Shown here piece after piece: positions 14,403 to 22,000 of a stretch of DNA of 23,092 bases. The notes below the pieces were generated by a model. The model saw only the letters and a program-made list of their open reading frames with translations. It was not told the origin of the DNA and did no database searches. Every line of letters starts with the position of its first letter. Position 1 is the stretch's first letter. The position numbers and the translations under genes were made by a program. Source of the stretch: a virus; the IMG/VR virus record IMGVR_UViG_3300043499_000160, positions 1-23,092 of that record, one strand, 5' to 3'.

Positions 14403-16437
14403 GTCCGTCGCCGATGTCTTTATCGACGCTGCCCAGGTTTTCCGGAAAGCGGATCGCCTGTCGGTTACCGATGTAGCAGAGCAGTACGTGATGATTAAGC
14501 GGTTGGGCGCTAGGTCCGAGCCGTGGAATCGCGAACGCACCCCCTACATGGTGGAACCACAAAACTTACTTTCGAGTCGCGAATTGTCGGCGGTGATCTT
14601 CGCCGGCCCCGCGCAATCGGGGAAAACCGAGTCCTTGGTGCTCAACTTTATCGCCTACTCGGCGATCCAAGACCCGATGGATATGATCCTGTTTAACCCG
14701 ACCCAGCAGGCCGCGAGAGACTTTAGCGTGCGGCGTATCGATCGGCTCAATTTCAATTCGCCGCAGATGAAGGAGCGGCTGCTTCGTAACCGGGCCGGTG
14801 ACAACAAACAGGTCAAGCTCTACTCCTCCGGCATGATCCTGTCGCTGAGTTGGCCCACGGTCAGCGAAATGGCTGGCAAGCCGGCCGGGCGGATCGCACT
14901 GACCGATTACGACCGAATGGAGGATAACGTTGGTGACGAAGGGTCACCGTTCGACTTGGCGTACATGCGGACCACGACCTTCGGTTCACTGGCTATGACA
15001 GTTGCCGAGTCGTCCCCGTCCAGGCCGGTGACGGACCCCAGGTGGCTCGCCAGTACCCCGCACGAAGCACCCCCCACCACGGGCATCCTAGCGCTCTACA
15101 ACCGGGGTGACCGGAGACGCTGGTACTGGCACTGCGTGCGATGCACTGAGTATTTCGAGGGGCGGTTCACCCACCTTAAGTGGGACGATAAGGAGAACCC
15201 CCTGGATGCGGCTGACACCGTCCGGATGATCTGCCCGACGTGCGGGAACGCCTTGTACCCCGGCGATCGGATGGAGATGCAGGAATACGGTACGTGGCTC
15301 AAGGACGGGCAGTCGCTCGACCGGCAGGGGAACGTGGTTGGCAGCGGGCCGCGCAGCCATATCGCGAGCTTCTGGCTGAATGGGGTCGCTGCCGGATTCC
15401 AGACTTGGCCACAGCTTGTCGTAAAGTTCTTGAATGCCCAGCGCGAATTTACGGCGACGGGGTCAGAGGAAGCCCTAAAGCAGTTTTACAATAACGATTT
15501 GGGCGAACCGTATCGATCCAAGGCCGAAGAGTTGATGCGGTTGCCCGAGATACTGCAAGCGCGAGCGGAACCGATGCCACAAATCCCGCAGGGGGTCCGG
15601 TTCCTCGTGGCGGCGGTTGACGTGCAAAAAAACGCTTTTGTGGTTCAAGTTCACGGGATTGGCCCTGGCGTTCCGTATGACATAGCCATTGTTGACCGCT
15701 TTAGCATCATGAAGTCTAACCGGTACGACAATGATGGTGACCGGTTGTGGGTTAAACCGGGAACGTTTCAAGAGGATTGGGAGCAACTGGTTGAAGAGGT
15801 GATGCTGAAGACCTACCCCATCGAGGATGGGACAGGTAAGGTTATGACCGTGAAGATGACCATCTGCGATAGCGGTGGTCGGGCGGGCGTCACTACAAAT
15901 GCCTACGAATTCTACCGGAGTCTGCGGAGGCGTGGGTTAGCCGGCCGGTTTCACCTCGTCAAGGGCGAGGGTCGATGGTCTTCGCCGAGAGCGCACATCG
16001 AATACCCTGACCAACAGCGGAAGGACCGTTTGGCGGCGGCACGCGGTGATGTCCCGGTCCTGTTTCTCAACTCGAACATCCTGAAGGATGCACTGCACAA
16101 TCGGCTCGATTCCATCGAACCCGGCAAGGGGATGATCCGGTTCCCCGATTGGCTGCCTGATTGGTTCTACAAGGAACTTTGTGTTGAGCGCAGGACGGAG
16201 AAGGGCTGGGAAGCGACCAGGGGTATCCGCAATGAGGCGTGGGATCTGCTGTACTACACACTTGGTGCGTGTGCCTCACAGATTCTGTTGGTCGAGAAGA
16301 TCGATTGGTCGAACCCGCCATCGTGGGCCGATGTGTGGGGCCGTAACCCGCTGGTGGTTAAGCCGAATGATCCAGACTCGTTGACTTCAACAGAGACTTC
16401 CTACAACTTTGCTGAACTGGGGAAAAGCCTTGGATAA
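14326..16437 (+). CDS. terL: Terminase large subunit, GpA family
   Basis: The 703-aa protein is the packaging ATPase and nuclease. The ATPase domain has Walker A GPAQSGKT at 94-101 and Walker B around 191-196 (IALTDYDRME), with an adjacent FNPTQQAARDFS segment. A zinc-binding insert is formed by C270-x2-C273 and C303-x2-C306 (HCVRC, CPTCG). The nuclease domain begins with AAVDVQKNAF (D432) and includes TICDSGG (D515), matching the GpA endonuclease fold. The GTG start at 14326 has AGAGG six bases upstream inside terS. Length and order match lambda GpA-like terminases, which suggests cos-type or related packaging, although no cos site was seen in the window. Confidence 0.95.
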   Translation: MFDSLPISENRIRLDPDLLTKTGRYRSVADVFIDAAQVFRKADRLSVTDVAEQYVMIKRLGARSEPWNRERTPYMVEPQNLLSSRELSAVIFAGPAQSGKTESLVLNFIAYSAIQDPMDMILFNPTQQAARDFSVRRIDRLNFNSPQMKERLLRNRAGDNKQVKLYSSGMILSLSWPTVSEMAGKPAGRIALTDYDRMEDNVGDEGSPFDLAYMRTTTFGSLAMTVAESSPSRPVTDPRWLASTPHEAPPTTGILALYNRGDRRRWYWHCVRCTEYFEGRFTHLKWDDKENPLDAADTVRMICPTCGNALYPGDRMEMQEYGTWLKDGQSLDRQGNVVGSGPRSHIASFWLNGVAAGFQTWPQLVVKFLNAQREFTATGSEEALKQFYNNDLGEPYRSKAEELMRLPEILQARAEPMPQIPQGVRFLVAAVDVQKNAFVVQVHGIGPGVPYDIAIVDRFSIMKSNRYDNDGDRLWVKPGTFQEDWEQLVEEVMLKTYPIEDGTGKVMTVKMTICDSGGRAGVTTNAYEFYRSLRRRGLAGRFHLVKGEGRWSSPRAHIEYPDQQRKDRLAAARGDVPVLFLNSNILKDALHNRLDSIEPGKGMIRFPDWLPDWFYKELCVERRTEKGWEATRGIRNEAWDLLYYTLGACASQILLVEKIDWSNPPSWADVWGRNPLVVKPNDPDSLTSTETSYNFAELGKSLG

Positions 16438-16666
16438 ACTACGTGAGCTAAACCGCCGGTTCGATCAATTCGTCTTCGACAACTTGCGCCTGGAGAGGAA
16501 ACACATTGAACAGCGGATGAAGGAGATCGGTGATGATCGTACAGACGACGGCGGATTGTGCGGCGATCAAGGACGAACTGGACAAGGCAAGGGCGACGTA
16601 CGAACGCCTGATCGCTCCCGGTGTACGGTCGGTAATGGATTCAGACGGCTCTCGGATCGAGTATAG
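16409..16666 (+). CDS. Doubtful small reading frame spanning the TerL-gpW gap
   Basis: Between the TerL stop and the gpW start there are 95 bases not covered by a confident gene. One frame through them reads as a charged helix (DKLRELNRRFDQFVFDN, then LRLERKHIEQRMKEIGDD) that looks coding. The possible starts are ATG at 16409 inside terL or TTG at 16430 with GGGGAAAAG ahead. After about residue 45 the frame runs over the gpW gene and turns into low-quality sequence (Gly, Arg and Asp rich). It may be a short real gene, a remnant, or a chance frame. No function can be given. Confidence 0.3.
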   Translation: MLNWGKALDKLRELNRRFDQFVFDNLRLERKHIEQRMKEIGDDRTDDGGLCGDQGRTGQGKGDVRTPDRSRCTVGNGFRRLSDRV

Positions 16667-16784
16667 TACGGGTAACGCCGAGTATTATCGCGAGAAGGTG
16701 CAGATGCTCCAGGCCGCCTATAACGCTTGCCTGTCCGGTAGGGGCGCGGCGTTGACCACTCCAATTAACTTCATTTTCCCGTGA
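16533..16784 (+). CDS. gpW-like head-tail joining protein
   Basis: The 83-aa protein resembles lambda gpW: an N-terminal helix (CAAIKDELDKARATYERLIA), a beta hairpin region with MDSDGSRIEYSTGN, and a second helix (EYYREKVQMLQAAYNAC). In lambda, gpW fills the portal after DNA packaging and enables tail joining. The ATG at 16533 has AGGAG seven bases upstream; a GTG directly before it is the alternative. It lies between TerL and the portal, the lambda gene order A-W-B, which supports the call. Its stop overlaps the portal start as TGATG. Confidence 0.8.
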   Translation: MIVQTTADCAAIKDELDKARATYERLIAPGVRSVMDSDGSRIEYSTGNAEYYREKVQMLQAAYNACLSGRGAALTTPINFIFP

Positions 16785-18583
16785 TGCCTGATATCGCGCT
16801 CTCACGACCCGAGACGGCATCGATTGGCGGTGCCCTGGAGGGTGCCGATCGGACCACTCGCGAGACGATGTTGTGGAATGCCGATTACCGGCATCCCGAC
16901 CAGATCATCAATCAGGTCAAAGACGAAGCTGATTTCAGGGGCCGGGATGTCGTTACCAATGATGGCTACTCCCAGGGTATCGTCGATATCAATCGGGACA
17001 ACATCGTTGGGTCGCAGTTTCGGCTGAATGCGCAGCCTAACTGGACTGTCCTACAGCAACTTTACTCGTCACGGTTCGATGAGGTTTGGGCGGAGGACTT
17101 TCAGCTTGCGGCTGAAGAGCAATTCAACATCATGGCCGATTCGGCCGCCTGTTACCTCGATGCGGCCAGGAAGCACACGTTTACCTCGTTGGTGCGGTTG
17201 GCTGTAGCGGGGTGGGTGTATACCGGTGAGGTGTTGGCGACGGTCGAATGGATACGTGAGATCGGGCGACCGTTTAGCACGGCGATTCAGATGGTCGCGC
17301 CCACCCGTTTATCGAACCCCGATGGGCGAGAGGATGACCAGTTTTTACGGCGGGGGATTCGCAGAGATATCCGAGGGCGGGCAACCGGTTACTTCATCCG
17401 CATCGGTTACCCGACACAATGGTATCTCGGCACCGATACATTCCGGTGGGCGTTTGTCCCGGTCGAAAAGCCGTGGGGTCGCCGTCAGGTCATCCACATC
17501 ATAGATGCGATTCAGCCCGATCAGTCACGAGGGATATCAAAGCTCGTGGCGGTGTTGAAAGACATCAAGATGACCAAGAAGTTCGAGGAGATCGTGTTGC
17601 AGAATGCGGTCATCAATGCGAGCTACGCTGCTACAATTGAAAGTGAGTTACCGAAGGAAGTTATCGCGGCGGCAATGGGTGGCGGCGGGTTGGACCCGAA
17701 CGCCAGCTTCCTGAATGTCATCGGCAGTTACCTGAGTAGCCTTAATCAGTACCTGTCGAGCGCTAATGGGGTCGCGGTGGACGGGGCGAAGATGCCGCAT
17801 TTGTTCCCCGGCACGAAATTGAACATGCAGACCCTGGGGACACCGGGGGGCGTTGGAACCGACTTTGAGGTAAGCCTTTTGCGGCATATTGCGGCTGGTC
17901 TGGGTATCTCCTACGAGGAGTTTGCCCGCGATTTTAGTCGAACGAATTACTCGTCAGCCCGTGCGGCCATGATGACGACGTGGAAGCACATGATGGGTAC
18001 GAAGAGATTCGTTGCTGATCGGTTCGCCGATGAGATCTACGCCTTGTGGCTCGAAGAGGATATGAATGCCGGCAACATGCCATTGCCTCGTGGCTTTACC
18101 AGTGAGATCTGGTATCGCCCCTGGGGTAAGGAATGCCTTACCGCATGCGATTGGATTGGGGCTGGACGTGGGCAGATTGACGAGTTGAAGGAGACTCAGG
18201 CTGCCTTGTTACGGGTGAAGGGCGGCATGTCCACCCGTGAATTTGAGATCGCTAAGCAAGGCGGGGATTGGAGGAAGGTGTTTCGCCAGCTTAACCGTGA
18301 GCAGAAGCTTGCGGCTGATCTTGAGTTGGACTTTGGGCAAGTCGAGCAACAAGGCGGCGTTCAGCGGGATGCCTCGACCTCCGGTCAGACTGTAATGGAT
18401 GCACCGCTGCTGGAGACTGAGGACGAGGGAGACGATGCGGCCCCGAGTTATTCACTTGATGAACTGATGACAGCAGTCCGCAGTGCGACTCCCGCTCCCG
18501 ACAATCGAGTCGAACGTACTGTTGTTACCAAATGGGATGATCGCGGACGCATTCTTGAGTACGAACGTCATCGGATCGATTGA
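16784..18583 (+). CDS. Portal protein, lambda family
   Basis: The 599-aa protein matches the lambda-type portal family. Seen are the N-terminal arm (TTRETMLWNADYRHPDQII), the RDNIVGSQFRLNAQPNW segment near residue 75, the central body with the PTRLSNPDG and HIIDAIQPDQSRGIS segments, and the conserved GISYEEFARDFSRTNYSSARAA stretch near residue 375, a portal hallmark. The C-terminal end is acidic and low in complexity. It forms the ring through which DNA enters the head. Start at ATG 16784 overlaps the gpW stop; a GTG directly before is the alternative. No capsid protease domain is fused at the C-terminus. Confidence 0.94.
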   Translation: MPDIALSRPETASIGGALEGADRTTRETMLWNADYRHPDQIINQVKDEADFRGRDVVTNDGYSQGIVDINRDNIVGSQFRLNAQPNWTVLQQLYSSRFDEVWAEDFQLAAEEQFNIMADSAACYLDAARKHTFTSLVRLAVAGWVYTGEVLATVEWIREIGRPFSTAIQMVAPTRLSNPDGREDDQFLRRGIRRDIRGRATGYFIRIGYPTQWYLGTDTFRWAFVPVEKPWGRRQVIHIIDAIQPDQSRGISKLVAVLKDIKMTKKFEEIVLQNAVINASYAATIESELPKEVIAAAMGGGGLDPNASFLNVIGSYLSSLNQYLSSANGVAVDGAKMPHLFPGTKLNMQTLGTPGGVGTDFEVSLLRHIAAGLGISYEEFARDFSRTNYSSARAAMMTTWKHMMGTKRFVADRFADEIYALWLEEDMNAGNMPLPRGFTSEIWYRPWGKECLTACDWIGAGRGQIDELKETQAALLRVKGGMSTREFEIAKQGGDWRKVFRQLNREQKLAADLELDFGQVEQQGGVQRDASTSGQTVMDAPLLETEDEGDDAAPSYSLDELMTAVRSATPAPDNRVERTVVTKWDDRGRILEYERHRID

Positions 18584-18996
18584 TGCCAAGCTTGATCTAC
18601 AACTCGGCTCTTACCGACGAAGCGACGGGCGCGATCGACTACGACAGCGACGCTTTTCGATGCATGCTGGTGACGGGCTATGCCCCAGACCAGCAAACTC
18701 ATCGCCACCGCAGTGATGTGACAGGCGAGGTGGTCGGGAACGGCTACACCGCCGATGGCACTGATGCCGTTGTTTCGGTTGCCGAGGACACCGTCAACAA
18801 TCGCACTGATATCACTCTTGGTCCCGTGTCTTGGTCGGCGGCGACAATCGCGGCAACGGGAGCGGTGTATTACAAGGCGAGGGGTGGCGTGTCTACTGCC
18901 GACGAGTTAATCGCGTACATCGATTTCGGTGGCGAGGTGTCTTCGACTAGCGGTCTGTTCAGCCTCTCGGCATCGACAATTCGCAAGCAGAACTAG
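18583..18996 (+). CDS. Conserved phage structural-region protein, 137 aa
   Basis: The start overlaps the portal stop as TGATG. The sequence fits a widespread but unnamed phage family that I recall with the pattern NSALxDxATGAIDxDxDxFxxxLxT, then SDVTxEVxGxGYTAxG, then an AVxYKxRGG and ELIAxIDFGxxxSSxxGxF ending. The fold is probably mostly beta. It lacks a signal peptide. Family members tend to lie near head, neck or tail genes; whether this is a decoration, head-completion or tail-associated protein is not settled. It precedes the fibre-like gene by 23 bases. Confidence 0.8.
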   Translation: MPSLIYNSALTDEATGAIDYDSDAFRCMLVTGYAPDQQTHRHRSDVTGEVVGNGYTADGTDAVVSVAEDTVNNRTDITLGPVSWSAATIAATGAVYYKARGGVSTADELIAYIDFGGEVSSTSGLFSLSASTIRKQN

Positions 18997-19019
18997 AGGC
19001 TCGACGGGGGAGTTTTAGC

Positions 19020-22000
19020 GTGAACAACGGCTATAACCTTGCCCGCGTCTCCACTATGACCACTGGTCCCGGCACTATCACGCTTGGGACGGCAGCGCTT
19101 GGATATCTTTCTTTTGCTCAGTCCGGGGTGCCGGATGGTGCGGTGGTGTCTTACGGCATCGCCGATGGCATCAACAGCGAAGCGGGGTGGGGCGTCTATA
19201 GCGCTACCGGACCGACCCTAACCCGCAATGTGTACCGCTCGACCGGCGCCGGTAACAACACGCCGATCGCGCTCTCGGGTTCCGCCCAAGTGTTTATCTG
19301 CCCGCTCTCCGAGGATTTGGCAACGCTGTTGCCATTGACTGGCGGCGCGCTGAGCGGCGGTTTGAGCTTCGGTTCTGCGGTTGCCAACAGCCCAACCGAT
19401 CTATCTAGGCATGTTGCGTTATTTTCTAATAATTATGGGTTCAGTATCACCGCCAGTAGACAGAACTACGTTGTAACCGGCGGCAGCCATGAGTTTGTAA
19501 TTGATGGAAGTGACATAGCGTCAATTAATGCGGATGGTTTGCACGCTTATCGCGCCGGCATAAATACAGCGGGTCTTCCTTCTCAAGCCGACCTGCACGT
19601 CGGCCGCTCGGCTGCGACGGCGCGCAGCTACCACTCCATGACAGACGCCAGCAACGGCGAGTGGGCGTATATGGGGTCGTGGTCTGGCAACGTCGCCAGA
19701 TACGGCACCGACAAGAACGGCTCGGGGCTCATCCGCAATATTCAGTTCTTGGTCGGTGGCGTCGTTCAGTTGGACTATGGCGTTACCTCCCCCGGCAATT
19801 GGAAGTTCAATAGCCCTATAGCTGTAGGACTTGCGGGTCCGCGCCAAGCGTATTTCACCAGCACCGGCGCTAACAGCGCCTCGATCGTTATTGACAATGC
19901 TGCGGGCGGCAATCAAAGCAATATTACGTTTCAAGACCTGTCGAGCAACAAGTGGCAGATCGGCAAGCAGACCGACAATACTTGGTTCCAACGCGACAGT
20001 GTCAACGCCCTGAACTTTCTTACTGTATCCATCGCCGGAACTTTGGCGTTGGGAGAAAGCTCTCAGATACAAATCCCAAAGACCGGACTTGTTGGGTTTT
20101 CTGGTACTAGCTCGGCCTTTCCAGCCCTAAAGCGCGTCGCCGTCGAACTTCAGGTGCGGCTCGCCGATGATAGCGATTACGCATATATCTCAGCGTTCAC
20201 AGCTGCCCCAGGAACCTCTAATAACCAATTGGCGACTACAGCCTTTGTTCAAACCGCTGTCGTAACAGGTGGGGCGGATTATTTACCTCTAGTTGGCGGC
20301 GCATTAAGTGGACCGTTAATTGTACAGCCATCTAATCCAGTACCTTATCCTCTAGATATTATAGATAGTGGTTCTATTGGTCGTAGTGTATTGCGGATCA
20401 TAAACACCCCTTCCAACTGGGGTCTGTCGTTTGATCCGTTTTGGCCGGGTGTCAGCTTCAATAGTTACCATGATGGTGTGAATAAAAAGGCTTATAGTGA
20501 TGATTACAGCGGAGCCTTTTTCTTAAACCCGGCAACTGGAGCTTTGACATTTTCTAGTGGAAATGCTCCCGGAGCCGGTAATCCTGTTACAGAAACTGAT
20601 CGTTTGACCATTACGGTTACCGGACTTATTGGCATCAACAATCCAAACCCAACAGCCAATTTGACTGTAGGTGGTACCGCTTCGACCGCTCGCACCTACA
20701 ATATTATATCCGATGCCAGCAATAGCGAATGGGCTTACCTGGGAGATTGGGGCAAGACGGCGAACGTCGCCACTTACGGCACCGACCTGAACGGCTCGGG
20801 CGTTGCGCGCGATGTGAATTTTCTCCGTGCGGGCGCAACGGTAATGTCGCTAACCAGCGCGGGCATTACCGCAACAGATGCCCGGGTGGTGGTTTCTGGC
20901 ACGGTAACTGGCAATCATCTTAGTCATGTGAATATTGCTGGAACCTTTGCCAGTTCTACCACAAGCCCGCAAAGCCCATTGCTGATCAATCCTATCGTTA
21001 CGCCAACGGGGTCGTCAGGTAGTATCTACAGCGTCAACATTACGCCTTCGTTGTCTGGATCAACCAGAATAGCTACCCTCTATGGGGTTAACCATAATCC
21101 AAGAATTGAAGCCGGATACACTGGAGCGCAGACCACAACCGCGGCTGGTTTTGTTGCAGGGACCATAGCAAACTTTAGTGCCGGTCCTTCCCCAGCGACT
21201 ACCTATGGTTTCTGGTCGCGCTCGCAAGGCAGCGTTGGCAGCACCGGTGTGTTTACAAATGCCGGCATCCGAATTGACAATATCAACAATGGCGGATCGG
21301 GAACGGTAACTGTTAATAATTATGGTGTTTATGTATTTGTCCCCGGCCCGAATGCGTCGGCTGGCACTTATAACAATAGAGGTATATTCATTACGGGTAA
21401 TGGCGGCGTCGGGACCGGAACCCACGCGAATTATGCGATTTATAGCGACAGTACGGCCCCAATTTATGTCAACGCTAGGGTCGGGATCAAGACAACGACC
21501 CCCTTGGCTGATTTGCATATTGGGCAGGCGGTTGCGACGGCGCGCAGCTACAATATGACGATCACCACCACTAATAGCGAATGGGCGTATCTGGGGGATT
21601 GGTCCGGTAATGTGGTGCGATACGGCACCGACAATAACGGTGTTGGCCTCGCACGCGACGTCAGTATTATGCGGGGCGGCGCCGAGTCTATTCGCATTGG
21701 GCCGAACGGCTATGTAGGTATTAAGAGCCCCGTACCTAGCGTGCTTCTTGATGTTGTCGCACAACTGAACCAATCAGATACTATCCGGCTTACTAATACC
21801 TATGTTAGCGGTCCTGATGTTAGCGTTGGCGCAACAATTGAATGTGTAGGAGTGCGCGGCGACGGCAACAGCACTTTCGATGGTAGGTTCGCTGTCGGCT
21901 TCCGTCGCACTGATGGTAATCCGATAAACAACGAGTATGGAGGGTATCTCGGCACATTTGGGTTTGGCGGGCAATGGGGCACCGACCAGGGCTATGTAGC

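Noticed and set aside
19521-20072. Minus-strand frame of 183 codons opposite fibre module 1
   Set aside because: It is an antisense shadow of the fibre gene with no ribosome binding site or known domain.
21060-21773. Minus-strand frame of 237 codons opposite the fibre gene
   Set aside because: The plus-strand frame continues through it with clear repeat modules; the minus frame only mirrors that repetition.
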